Of a stretch of DNA of 64,000 bases, positions 51,987 through 60,607 are shown piece after piece; position 1 is the first letter of the stretch; each line of letters begins with the position of its first letter. Source of the DNA: Flavobacterium sp. KACC 22763 (GTDB lineage Bacteria; Bacteroidota; Bacteroidia; Flavobacteriales; Flavobacteriaceae); NCBI RefSeq assembly GCF_028736155.1, contig NZ_CP117879.1, positions 4,154,001 through 4,218,000 on the forward strand. The letters run 5' to 3'. The translations under genes were made by a program, and so were the position numbers. The notes below the pieces were generated by a model. That model made no database searches and was not told the origin of the DNA. It saw only the letters and a list, made by a program, of their open reading frames with translations.

Positions 51987-52883
51987 ATGAGAAATAGGAA
52001 CACAGAACAATTAAATCTCATGCATTTTGGAAAAGGGTTTATCGCAGCACTTGATCAAAGTGGTGGCAGCACACCAAAAGCATTATCGCAATATGGCGTT
52101 GAAGAAAATCAATATTCAAATGATGAAGAAATGTACACTCTTGTACATGAGATGAGAACTAGAATTATTAAAAGTCCTGCTTTTGACAGCCAATATATTC
52201 TAGGTGCTATTTTGTTTGAAAATACAATGGACCGCAAAATCGACGGCCAATGGACAGCCGATTATTTATGGGAGAAAAAACATATTATTCCGTTCTTGAA
52301 AGTAGATAAAGGACTTGCAGACCTTGCAAACGGTGTACAATTAATGAAACCTATTTCTGGTTTAGATGAATTGCTAGATCGTGCTGTAGAACGAAATATT
52401 TTTGGAACTAAAATGCGTTCTGTAGTTAAAGAAGCGAATCCTGACGGAATACGAGATATTGTTGCCCAGCAATTTGAAGTAGGAAAACAAATTTTCAGCA
52501 AAGGTTTAATCCCAATTATAGAACCTGAAGTTGATATTTACAGTCCTGATAAAGAAAAATCGGAAGAGATTCTGAAAGAAGAAATTCAAAAACAGCTTCA
52601 TTTATTGGATAAAGAGGTAAAAGTAATGCTGAAACTTTCGATTCCGACCGTAAACGATTTTTACAACGATCTTATTTCAGATCCACATGTAGTTCGTGTC
52701 GTAGCACTTTCTGGCGGATACTCTCGTGAAGAAGCAAATCAAAAACTTTCTCAAAACCACGGATTGATTGCCAGTTTTTCACGGGCATTGTCTGAGGGAC
52801 TTACCGCTGGGCAATCTGATGAAGATTTTAATGCTGAATTAAAAGAAACCATCAAAGGTATTTATCTGGCTTCAATTACTTAG
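51987..52883 (+). CDS. fda: Fructose-bisphosphate aldolase class I (bacterial type)
   Basis: This 298-residue protein has the start [20 protein letters not shown], then [29 protein letters not shown] and PIIEPEVDI with its conserved acidic residues. It fits the class I aldolase of bacteria (Schiff-base Lys in the VMLKLSIP region). It cleaves fructose-1,6-bisphosphate in glycolysis or forms it in gluconeogenesis. Monocistronic, ending at a strong terminator. Confidence 0.93.
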   Translation: MRNRNTEQLNLMHFGKGFIAALDQSGGSTPKALSQYGVEENQYSNDEEMYTLVHEMRTRIIKSPAFDSQYILGAILFENTMDRKIDGQWTADYLWEKKHIIPFLKVDKGLADLANGVQLMKPISGLDELLDRAVERNIFGTKMRSVVKEANPDGIRDIVAQQFEVGKQIFSKGLIPIIEPEVDIYSPDKEKSEEILKEEIQKQLHLLDKEVKVMLKLSIPTVNDFYNDLISDPHVVRVVALSGGYSREEANQKLSQNHGLIASFSRALSEGLTAGQSDEDFNAELKETIKGIYLASIT

Positions 52884-52989
52884 CAAACCGAGATAACCAA
52901 ACGTTCCTACGAAACGTAAATAAATGATACCGTCAATTTTTTTTCTACCGATGAAACATTCCTACGGAATGAATTGTTTTTTTGAATAA

Positions 52990-53024
52990 AAAAATCCCTG
53001 ATACTCCTCATATCAGGGATTTTT
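52990..53024. terminator. Bidirectional terminator between fda and the envelope gene
   Basis: AAATCCCTGATA/TATCAGGGATTT has a 7-bp loop and A and T runs on both sides. Just upstream, GTTCCTACGAAACG and ATTCCTACGGAAT (about 52900-52975) are further small palindromes. Confidence 0.9.
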
Positions 53025-53034
53025 CTTTTTTCGA

Positions 53035-54912
53035 TTATTTAGAAGTCATTTCTTCTGCCAGATCTAATGTCTGTAGAATAATGTTTTTATCAGACTTAAA
53101 AGAGTTTAGTTTAAAAACAAATTTCAATTTATTGTCAATTAGCTTTTTAGCAGATTCTATAGAAATATCTGAAAACTGAGATGAAATTTTAGTCATTCGA
53201 TCCAATTCTGAATCTTTTGCATTTTTTCCAAATGTTTTCACCGTTTGCGCAATATCCAATTTTCCAGAAATGTAATTTTTGCTCAAGTCTTTCTTAGCAT
53301 CTTTGGCAAAAGAACCTTTTCCTGTTGCAAAATAATCTCTCGTATTGGCAACAATTACTACATCTTTCTCTTTCATTATAAAAATATCGCCATACTCTTG
53401 CGTGCCTGCAATCATGTATGAATTTCCATTTGGAATCAATACTTTTTTGCGAACTCCCAATTGCAGTAATTTATCTCCAAAAGTTGGATGAGTTGAAGTA
53501 AAAATCACAGAAAACAGCGGAATATCTTTTTTGACTTTTTCTTCAGTTATTTTTTCTTCATAATTCTCATCATAATCATACTTTTTGGTCATAACCTCAA
53601 CTTCTTTCGTATCGTATAAAAAAGCGCTTAAATCACCATCAAAAAGCTTTGCTGTTGCTTCTTCATCAACAATTGTAGAAATAAGATCTGTAATTAGGGT
53701 AATATCTTCCTTCGCGAATTTTGGATTTTGAAATATCTCCGTCATTAATGACGGAAAGTTTTCAAGTGCCGCTTTTGTATTCGCATGATATGAAACGTAA
53801 CCTAAAGGTTTTTCTGCAGGAAAATAAGTAAAGATGTTTTTGTTGATTTTTCTATCGCTGATCTTGCTTACAACAGCAGCAATCTCTGGCGCGTATTCAA
53901 CCACTTCTTCAATTCTGGAATTATCATTATCAAAATAAAAATCCAGATTAATGCCTTTTACAAAATTTCCGAAATTCTTCTGAAATGGCAGATATTTATC
54001 ATAACCACCAAATAATGCCATGGGATAATTATACAACGAATAAAAACTAGACATAAGTCCGCTGTAATTTACCCAAGACGAAATATCTGCCGAAGCATTT
54101 ATTTTTGAAAAACTTGGTGCTGTAAAACCATTTTCAAACAAGCCTTTTATAATTTCTCTTTGCTGCTCGGCCAATTTTTTATCAAATTCTGCCTGTTCTG
54201 CTGTATATTCTTCATAAGGATTTCCATCGTACAAGTAATCTTGTTCCACCGTTTCTGCTGATCCAGCTGGTGCATCAACTGCTATCGGCTCATCACGCAT
54301 TACAGACGGTTCTGCTATTTTTGGCGGATTTGGCGCTTCTTCTACTCCGTATACTTTCGGTGTATCTACAATTACCGTTTCTTCATAAGCCTCTGAAATT
54401 CCTATGGAATCATTTAAAACTGGAGGACCATCTGGGGTCGCATAAAATTTATTCGGAAGTCTTTTTGTCAATTCAAATATGACCAAATAATTATCATTCC
54501 AAACAAATGATCTCTTTACACCGCTTGGTGTAAAAACAGCATATTTGCCAAATTCTTCAATTGTGCCATTCTTGTCATTTGCTCCTTGTTTTTCAATCAG
54601 ATATTGTCTAACTGCTTCTTTGTTTTTTATCGGAATGGTAACTTGATAAAACGGAACGCTATCTAAGAAATTTCCATGAACCGTGATTTTTTGGTCCAAT
54701 TGAATGATAGAAGTATATTGACGAAGATCAAAATCAGGTTTTTTACTCGTGTACTTCGTAATAATCGGATGATTCAGCACCTCATCTATGCTGACTTTTT
54801 TAGAAAGCTGATTTCCGTTAAACTGAACAAAATAATCGTATTTGTCTGAACTAGTCTGTCCAAAAGTAAAATACGTGGCAAATAGAAAAATTAGAGTGTA
54901 AAAATGCTTCAT
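53035..54912 (-). CDS. Large exported protein of unknown function
   Basis: The protein has 625 residues with a signal peptide (MKHFYTLIFLFATYFTFGQ). An N-terminal domain (about 20-180) is followed by a linker rich in Pro, Glu and Ala (about 185-235), a charged helix (EQAEFDKKLAEQQREIIKGLF) and a mixed alpha/beta C-terminal part. No catalytic motif is visible. It follows a lipoprotein gene by 4 bp and the two probably act together in the envelope. It may be a multi-domain periplasmic protein specific to flavobacteria; function unknown. Confidence 0.8.
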   Translation of the reverse strand: MKHFYTLIFLFATYFTFGQTSSDKYDYFVQFNGNQLSKKVSIDEVLNHPIITKYTSKKPDFDLRQYTSIIQLDQKITVHGNFLDSVPFYQVTIPIKNKEAVRQYLIEKQGANDKNGTIEEFGKYAVFTPSGVKRSFVWNDNYLVIFELTKRLPNKFYATPDGPPVLNDSIGISEAYEETVIVDTPKVYGVEEAPNPPKIAEPSVMRDEPIAVDAPAGSAETVEQDYLYDGNPYEEYTAEQAEFDKKLAEQQREIIKGLFENGFTAPSFSKINASADISSWVNYSGLMSSFYSLYNYPMALFGGYDKYLPFQKNFGNFVKGINLDFYFDNDNSRIEEVVEYAPEIAAVVSKISDRKINKNIFTYFPAEKPLGYVSYHANTKAALENFPSLMTEIFQNPKFAKEDITLITDLISTIVDEEATAKLFDGDLSAFLYDTKEVEVMTKKYDYDENYEEKITEEKVKKDIPLFSVIFTSTHPTFGDKLLQLGVRKKVLIPNGNSYMIAGTQEYGDIFIMKEKDVVIVANTRDYFATGKGSFAKDAKKDLSKNYISGKLDIAQTVKTFGKNAKDSELDRMTKISSQFSDISIESAKKLIDNKLKFVFKLNSFKSDKNIILQTLDLAEEMTSK

Positions 54913-54916
54913 AAAA

Positions 54917-55549
54917 TCAAGGCGTTAATTGGATGGTATTATTCATTAAAGTCGATTTCTTAAATACGCTGTACATACTTTGCTTTAAAAAAACCGTTTT
55001 TTTATTTTTTGAAATTTTGCTGTTTGCATTATCTACAGCCACAATATCTTTATCAAAACTATAAATGGCGATGATATTAGCTTCTTCTAGATCTTTCTTT
55101 TTCTTTGGGTCATTTACCACTTTTTCAGGAACTGGATAAGATGCAATTCTTTCAAAAGTTTTGCCGCTTCCGCTAAAGTGAATCTGATCACGCTGATTGT
55201 TTATCGTATTGACAACAGCATTTAACGCTTTTAGGTTCGCGTAATTAAGTTTGATAATGAAAACGTAATTCTGAAAATCTGTTTTGGTTGTTACATTTGA
55301 GATTCCGTCAATTTTTACAGCTTTAGATTTAAAATCTTCCAGTTTCTGTGTAATTTCCTGTTCGTTCGGAATTTTTACGCCATCGACTTCTTCCAACCAA
55401 ATGGCAGATTTGGTCTTGAACCAAGATTTCGAAAAGTCGATCATCAACGTATATTCGCCACTCTGATCATCGTGATGTTTGATTCTTTCTGTAATCTCAA
55501 AACAACTCGTTAAGAGCAAACAGCAAAATAAAGCGAGAATTTTCTTCAT
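54917..55549 (-). CDS. Lipoprotein of unknown function
   Basis: This 210-residue protein has the lipobox LLTSC (Cys16) followed by FEITERIKHHDDQSGEYTL. The mature part has strands and helices without a known motif. It heads a two-gene operon with the large exported protein. The -7 box TAAATTTG (minus, 55561-55554) lies only 4 bp before the ATG, so either the message is leaderless or the true start is further in. Confidence 0.78.
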   Translation of the reverse strand: MKKILALFCCLLLTSCFEITERIKHHDDQSGEYTLMIDFSKSWFKTKSAIWLEEVDGVKIPNEQEITQKLEDFKSKAVKIDGISNVTTKTDFQNYVFIIKLNYANLKALNAVVNTINNQRDQIHFSGSGKTFERIASYPVPEKVVNDPKKKKDLEEANIIAIYSFDKDIVAVDNANSKISKNKKTVFLKQSMYSVFKKSTLMNNTIQLTP

Positions 55550-55553
55550 TTTG

Positions 55554-55561
55554 CAAATTTA
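55554..55561 (-). promoter_or_regulatory. -7 box close to a start codon
   Basis: On the minus strand this reads TAAATTTG followed by C, an exact match. Only 4 bp separate it from the ATG at 55549, suggesting a leaderless message if it is used. Confidence 0.4.
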
Positions 55562-55675
55562 GATGGAATATTCTGAAAAACCATGCTTTGGCTCAAACAA
55601 TAAAAAATCTAAATTTTTAGATAATATTAACTCATTCTACAGCAAGCTAAACACCTTATTTTATTCCTTTTTCTT

Positions 55676-55683
55676 TAACTTTG
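55676..55683 (+). promoter_or_regulatory. -7 box for hemB with a long leader
   Basis: TAACTTTG followed by CGCC is an exact match. It lies 133 bp before the hemB ATG, giving a leader of about 125 nt that contains the ATCTAAA tandem. Confidence 0.5.
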
Positions 55684-55783
55684 CGCCACTCATTAAAAAG
55701 TGAGATAAACTTCAAAAAAAATAAAAACAACTGCAGTTTTAGAAATAGATTCTCAGTCTGATTTCAGAGAAATCAACTAAAAA

Positions 55784-55811
55784 ATCTAAAATCTAAAATC
55801 TAAAATCTAAA
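55784..55811 (+). repeat. Four perfect tandem copies of ATCTAAA before hemB
   Basis: Four exact 7-mers fill 55784-55811 and end 5 bp before the hemB start. Copy number could vary by slippage in the translation-initiation region. Confidence 0.85.
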
Positions 55812-55816
55812 TTTAT

Positions 55817-56812
55817 ATGTTCCCATTACAAAGAGGCAGAAGATTAAGAGTAAATGAATCCATTCGTTCTTTAGTACGTGAAACCAGTTTAAGTCCATCG
55901 GATTTTATGTTTCCAATGTTTGTAGCTGAAGGCGAAAATGTAAAAGTCGAAATTCCGTCGATGCCGGGAATTTTCAGAAGATCAATAGATTTAACAGTTG
56001 AAGAAGTAAAAGAACTTTTTGATTTAGGAATTCGCGCCGTAAATATTTATGTAAAAGTTAGCGAAAACCTTAAAGACAATACTGGAAAAGAAGCTTGGAA
56101 TTCTAACGGATTAATGCAGCAAGCCATTCGCGCCATAAAAGCAGCTTGTCCAGAAATGATCGTTATGCCAGATGTGGCTTTAGACCCTTATTCTATTTAC
56201 GGTCATGACGGAATTATAAAAGATGGCGATGTAGAAAACGACAGTACGGTTGATGCATTAGTAAAAATGGCCGTTTCTCACGCAGAAGCTGGTGCCGATT
56301 TTGTTGCGCCAAGCGATATGATGGACGGACGCGTTTTACGCCTTCGCGAAGGTTTAGATGCTGCCGGATTTCAGAATGTTGGAATCATGAGTTATTCTGC
56401 TAAATATGCTTCAGCTTTTTATGGTCCGTTTAGAGATGCTTTAGATTCTGCTCCAAAAGAAGCTGATGTGGTTGTTCCAAAGGACAAAAAAACATACCAA
56501 ATGGATTATGCTAACCGTATCGAAGCGATCAAAGAAGCTTTATCAGATGTAGAAGAAGGTGCAGATATGGTTATGGTAAAACCAGGAATTGCTTATTTGG
56601 ATATTGTTCGCGAAATTAAAAATACTGTTCACGTTCCTGTAACCGTTTATCAGGTTTCTGGAGAATATGCCATGATAAAAGCGGCATCTGAAAGAGGCTG
56701 GCTAGATCACGACAAGATTATGATGGAACAATTAATGTGCATTAAACGTTCGGGTGCTAATCTTATTTCTACTTATTTTGCTAAAGAGGCGGCAATACTT
56801 TTAAAGAAATAA
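55817..56812 (+). CDS. hemB: Porphobilinogen synthase (delta-aminolevulinate dehydratase), Mg type
   Basis: This 331-residue protein has the catalytic segment SYSAKYASAFYGPFRDA and the Schiff-base Lys in MVMVKPGIAYLD. The loop that holds zinc cysteines in other members reads MPDVALDPYSIYGHDGII here, with Asp where the zinc enzymes have Cys. This is the magnesium- or potassium-dependent class. It condenses two ALA molecules. It lies away from hemA-C-D-E-F but in the same 15-kb region, 1 bp before a cytochrome c gene. Confidence 0.95.
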   Translation: MFPLQRGRRLRVNESIRSLVRETSLSPSDFMFPMFVAEGENVKVEIPSMPGIFRRSIDLTVEEVKELFDLGIRAVNIYVKVSENLKDNTGKEAWNSNGLMQQAIRAIKAACPEMIVMPDVALDPYSIYGHDGIIKDGDVENDSTVDALVKMAVSHAEAGADFVAPSDMMDGRVLRLREGLDAAGFQNVGIMSYSAKYASAFYGPFRDALDSAPKEADVVVPKDKKTYQMDYANRIEAIKEALSDVEEGADMVMVKPGIAYLDIVREIKNTVHVPVTVYQVSGEYAMIKAASERGWLDHDKIMMEQLMCIKRSGANLISTYFAKEAAILLKK

Positions 56813-56813
56813 G

Positions 56814-57212
56814 ATGAAAAAGGTTTTATTTTTATCTGCTGTTTTAGCTTTTGCTTCTTGTAAAAAAGAAGGTTCTGAATCTACAAACACAGCTACCGAA
56901 TCTGTTTCTGAAGGCGAATCGGCGAAGGCCAAAAGTCCTGAAGAACTAGGAAAACAGCTTTTTGAAGGAGCTGGAAACTGTTTTGCTTGCCATCAGCCAG
57001 ATCAAAAAGTAGTTGGGCCAAGCATTAAAGAAATTGCTAAAATCTATAAGGACAAAAATGGCAATATTGTTACTTTCTTAAAGGGAAATGCAGATCCAAT
57101 TGTTGATCCAAGTCAGTTTGAGGTTATGAAAACCAATTTTGCCATTACGCAGTCAATGTCTGATGAAGAATTGAAAGCTATTGAAGCTTACATTTATAGT
57201 AATTTGAAATAA
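56814..57212 (+). CDS. Membrane-anchored class I cytochrome c
   Basis: This 132-residue protein has the lipobox LAFASC (Cys16), a Ser/Glu-rich linker, and a heme site CFACH (56-60) in GAGNCFACHQPDQKVVGPS. A Met in the C-terminal third (MKTNFAITQSM) is the probable sixth ligand. It carries electrons on the outer face of the inner membrane or in the periplasm. It starts 1 bp after the hemB stop codon, an apt link between heme synthesis and a heme protein. Confidence 0.93.
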   Translation: MKKVLFLSAVLAFASCKKEGSESTNTATESVSEGESAKAKSPEELGKQLFEGAGNCFACHQPDQKVVGPSIKEIAKIYKDKNGNIVTFLKGNADPIVDPSQFEVMKTNFAITQSMSDEELKAIEAYIYSNLK

Positions 57213-57266
57213 CAGCACAATGATGTTCCATAGGAACATCGTTTGATTATCTAAAAATAGTAAAGC

Positions 57267-57304
57267 AAAAAAGGCGGTTCCGACTATCGGAACCGCCTTT
57301 TTTT
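57267..57304. terminator. Strong bidirectional terminator
   Basis: The 13-bp stem AAGGCGGTTCCGA/TCGGAACCGCCTT has a 3-bp loop and A and T runs on either side. It separates the hemB-cytochrome unit from the convergent M13 peptidase gene. A smaller palindrome GATGTTCC-AT-AGGAACATC precedes it. Confidence 0.93.
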
Positions 57305-57318
57305 ATCATTAAAATATA

Positions 57319-59373
57319 TTACCAGATTTTAACTCGTTTTTCTGGTTCAACATACATCTTATCACCTTTCTTAATATCAAATGCTTTGTAGAAAGCATCA
57401 ACGTTTTGAATTGGCACATAAGCTCTATACATTCCAGGAGAGTGTGGATCTGTTTTTACTTGATTTTTGATCGCTTCATCTCTAGATTTTGTTCTCCAAA
57501 CTGTAGCCCAAGAAATAAAGAAACGCTGTTCTGGTGTAAATCCGTCAATTAAACCTGGATTTCCGTGTTGTTTCAAATACAATTGCAGACCATCAAATGC
57601 AGCATTAATTCCGCCTAAATCTCCAATATTTTCACCCAATGTAAAATGACCATCAACATGAACTCCTGGCAATGGCTCAAGAGCGCTGTATTGATTTGCT
57701 AAATCATTTCCTAAAGTTGTAAATTGTTTCAAATCATCTTCTGTCCACCAATCCACTAAATTTCCTTCAGCATTGTAACGTGCTCCAGAATCATCAAATC
57801 CGTGAGAAATCTCGTGTCCGATTACGGCACCAATTCCACCATAATTAACCGCTTCGTCAGCTTGGTAATTGTAGAAAGGCGGCTGTAAGATTGCTGCTGG
57901 AAATACAATTTCGTTATAAGATGGGTTATAATACGCATTTACAGTTTGCGGAGACATATGCCATTCTGTTTTGTCAACAGGTTTAGACAATTTGTCTACG
58001 CTTTTCTTAAATCTCCATAACGCTAAGTTCTTAGAGTTCTCAAAATAGCTTCCACCTTCTGCGATGCTTTTAATTTCTAAAGCCGAGTAATCTTTCCATT
58101 TATCAGGATATCCAACTTTAATGGTTATTTTGTTTAGCTTTTCGATTGCTTTTGCCTTAGTGTCTTTAGACATCCAGCTTAAATTGTTAATACGATTTTG
58201 GTAAGCCGCAATAACATTATGAATCATATCAACCGCTTTGGTTTTAGCTTCAGCAGGAAAAACTTTTTCTACATACAGTTTCCCAAGAGCTTCACCAACA
58301 TTTCCGTTAACTACATTAAGTGCTCTTTCTTCAGCTGGAAGCTGTTTTATTGCACCTCTTAATGTTTTGCTATAAAAATCAAAATTAGCATTATCAATTT
58401 CAGTTGTCAGCTTACCTGCATTACCGTTAATCAAATCCCATTTCAGATATTCTTTCCATTGAGCGACTTTATTTTCCTTAAAAACAGTTTCTAAGGCAGT
58501 CATATATTTAGGCTCGTTTACAATTACTGTCTCTAATTTAGTAATTCCTAAACCAGCAAAATATTCATTCCATTTAATAGCTGGAGTTAATTTTTGAAGT
58601 TCAGCAATTGTCATTGGGTTGTATTGCAAACGGCTGTCTCTTCTTTCAACTCTGTTTAATCTTGGCTTTGATAATTCTGTTTCAAGGGCCAAAACCTCAG
58701 CTGCGCTTCGTTTTGCTTTTTCTGGAGATTCTCCAATAAACTGAAGCATTCTTGCCACATGCAATTCATACTTCGCACGTTTTTCTTTAGAATCTTTGTC
58801 ATCAGAAGTATAATAGTCTTTATCCGGAAGTCCTAATTGGCTTGGGCCTAAATTTACAGAGTTTATAGAACTGTCTTTATCATCAGCTCCAATGTAAATT
58901 CCGAAAAATCCAGCATTGCTTTCTTTTTCCATCTCAACCAAATATTTCTGAACATCAGCAATACTTTTAATTGCATCGATTTTTTTCAGATATGGTTTTA
59001 AAGGTTCAATTCCTTTCTTATTTCTTCCGATAGAATCTAAGTAAGTGTTGAATAAATTAACCGCTTTTCCCTGATCTGTATTCGATTTGTATTTCGGATT
59101 TTTAGAAGCTTCTTTTAAAACCTCCATCACATCTTTGTCGGTTCTTTTAATTAGTTCATTAAAACTTCCCCATGTTGTACGATCACTCGGAATTTCTGTT
59201 TTTTCCAGCCAAGCTCCGTTTACATATTTGAAAAAATCCTGACTTGGGCTGATTTTCGTATCCATATACGATACATTGATACCTGGTTCCTTTGGCGCTT
59301 GAGCTTGAGCAGCAGTTACTGCAAACATTGCAGATATAACACCAAACACAGGTTTAGCAAATTGTTTTTTCAT
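57319..59373 (-). CDS. M13-family zinc metallopeptidase (neprilysin/PepO type)
   Basis: This 684-residue protein has a signal peptide (ISAMFAVTAAQAQA). M13 motifs are present: NAYYNPSYNEIVFPAAIL, zinc-binding HEISH (in VIGHEISHGFDDSG) and GENIGDLGG with the third ligand. The C-terminus ends KRVKIW, close to the conserved CxxW of the family. It cleaves peptides outside the inner membrane. Single-gene unit with a -7 box at 59400-59407. Confidence 0.95.
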   Translation of the reverse strand: MKKQFAKPVFGVISAMFAVTAAQAQAPKEPGINVSYMDTKISPSQDFFKYVNGAWLEKTEIPSDRTTWGSFNELIKRTDKDVMEVLKEASKNPKYKSNTDQGKAVNLFNTYLDSIGRNKKGIEPLKPYLKKIDAIKSIADVQKYLVEMEKESNAGFFGIYIGADDKDSSINSVNLGPSQLGLPDKDYYTSDDKDSKEKRAKYELHVARMLQFIGESPEKAKRSAAEVLALETELSKPRLNRVERRDSRLQYNPMTIAELQKLTPAIKWNEYFAGLGITKLETVIVNEPKYMTALETVFKENKVAQWKEYLKWDLINGNAGKLTTEIDNANFDFYSKTLRGAIKQLPAEERALNVVNGNVGEALGKLYVEKVFPAEAKTKAVDMIHNVIAAYQNRINNLSWMSKDTKAKAIEKLNKITIKVGYPDKWKDYSALEIKSIAEGGSYFENSKNLALWRFKKSVDKLSKPVDKTEWHMSPQTVNAYYNPSYNEIVFPAAILQPPFYNYQADEAVNYGGIGAVIGHEISHGFDDSGARYNAEGNLVDWWTEDDLKQFTTLGNDLANQYSALEPLPGVHVDGHFTLGENIGDLGGINAAFDGLQLYLKQHGNPGLIDGFTPEQRFFISWATVWRTKSRDEAIKNQVKTDPHSPGMYRAYVPIQNVDAFYKAFDIKKGDKMYVEPEKRVKIW

Positions 59374-59399
59374 AAAAAGTTATAGTTTAATGGAAAATA

Positions 59400-59407
59400 C
59401 AAACGTA
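59400..59407 (-). promoter_or_regulatory. -7 box for the M13 peptidase gene
   Basis: On the minus strand this reads TACGTTTG, an exact match, 27 bp before the ATG at 59373. Confidence 0.6.
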
Positions 59408-59575
59408 TTGTTATTATTTTAAAAATTGTGTTAAAATTCTAACTGTAAAGTCAAAAAGACGTCTAAATGTCACAAATAGAAATTAAACACTGGATATTTG
59501 TCTACAAGCATTTGTAAAAGTTACAAAAGCCTGTTAAAAAAATAACACAGTAAAGTTTTTAAAATCTGCTTTTTG

Positions 59576-59583
59576 TATTTTTG
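59576..59583 (+). promoter_or_regulatory. -7 box for the SCO gene
   Basis: TATTTTTG followed by C, an exact match. A TTG at 59581 lies inside it, so the ATG at 59599 is the real start. Confidence 0.6.
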
Positions 59584-59598
59584 CGCCAAATTATTTTT

Positions 59599-60264
59599 AT
59601 GAAATCGCTTTTATATAAATACCGCAAATTCTTTATTGTCTTAATAGTGTTTTCGGTTGTTACTATATCTTTGTTTTACTCTGCGTTGAAACCTAAAAAG
59701 ACACTTCCGATTTACAATCCCGCTGATGTAAATCCTGAATTGGTTGACAGTACAGTCCAATATAAAAGCAAATACCACACAATTGCCGATTTTTCTTTCA
59801 TCAACCAAAATGGCGATACGATTACCCAAAAAAATTATGAAGGAAAAATCTACGTTGCCGATTTCTTCTTCACAACCTGTGGATCGATCTGCCCAAAAAT
59901 GTCAACAAATTTAGTTGACGTTCAAAAAGCAGTTTTAAATAATCCCAAAGTAATGTTGCTTTCTCATACTGTTTTTCCTGAAGTAGATAGCGTTTCTGTT
60001 TTAAAAGCCTATGCTATTAAATATGGCGTTGTAGACAGTAAATGGAATCTGGTTACTGGCGATAAAAAAGAAATCTACAAAATGGCCAGAAAATCTTATT
60101 TGGCTGTAAAAATGGGACGACCAGATCAGCTATATGACATGGTGCATACAGAGAATTTTGTTTTGGTTGATCAAAAGCGTCGCGTTAGAGGTTTTTATGA
60201 CGGAACAAACAAAGAAGACGTAAAACGTCTTTTGGAAGACATCGAATTCCTGTCTCAGGAGTAA
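59599..60264 (+). CDS. SCO1/SenC/PrrC-family protein
   Basis: Starting at ATG 59599 gives 221 residues. An N-terminal membrane anchor (about 9-30) is followed by a thioredoxin fold with the copper/redox site CGSIC (Cys94, Cys98) and the third ligand His183 (MVHTENFVLVD). SCO proteins deliver copper to the CuA site of cytochrome oxidase or maintain its thiols. It is preceded by its own promoter and followed by the feo genes after about 100 bp. A role in oxidase assembly suits the nearby cytochrome c and heme genes. Confidence 0.92.
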   Translation: MKSLLYKYRKFFIVLIVFSVVTISLFYSALKPKKTLPIYNPADVNPELVDSTVQYKSKYHTIADFSFINQNGDTITQKNYEGKIYVADFFFTTCGSICPKMSTNLVDVQKAVLNNPKVMLLSHTVFPEVDSVSVLKAYAIKYGVVDSKWNLVTGDKKEIYKMARKSYLAVKMGRPDQLYDMVHTENFVLVDQKRRVRGFYDGTNKEDVKRLLEDIEFLSQE

Positions 60265-60334
60265 AATTCCTTATTTTTAGAAACTTTTAGCATTTCTGGA
60301 AGTGTTAAATGCCTTGAAATAAAGAATAATTGCC

Positions 60335-60342
60335 TACTTTTG
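60335..60342 (+). promoter_or_regulatory. -7 box for the feo operon
   Basis: TACTTTTG followed by C, an exact match, 26 bp before the TTG start of feoA. It supports that non-ATG start. Confidence 0.6.
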
Positions 60343-60367
60343 CAATCTAAATTCAATCTAAATAAGC

Positions 60368-60607
60368 TTGCAAAACACAATACACACTCTGAAAAAAGGC
60401 GAAAAAGCCATTATCAAAGATTTTGATATCGATCTTGTTCCACTAAAATTACTAGAAATGGGTTGTCTGCCTGGCAGCTTAGTTGAATTATTGCAGGTTG
60501 CTCCTTTTGGTGATCCGTTATATTTAGACATTAATGGTTCTCATGTTGCAATACGCATTGAAACAGCTCGTGAAATTGAAGTTGAACTTATCAAAACCAA
60601 TTTGTAA
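60368..60607 (+). CDS. feoA: Ferrous iron transport protein FeoA
   Basis: The protein has 79 residues with an SH3-like fold: LKKGEKAIIKDFDIDLVPLKLLEMGCLPGSLVELLQ and the usual C-terminal VAIRIETAREIEV. The start is TTG at 60368. No ATG is available before the conserved region, and the -7 box sits at the right distance. FeoA binds and helps FeoB; it is cytoplasmic. Its stop overlaps the feoB start by 1 bp. Confidence 0.9.
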   Translation: MQNTIHTLKKGEKAIIKDFDIDLVPLKLLEMGCLPGSLVELLQVAPFGDPLYLDINGSHVAIRIETAREIEVELIKTNL

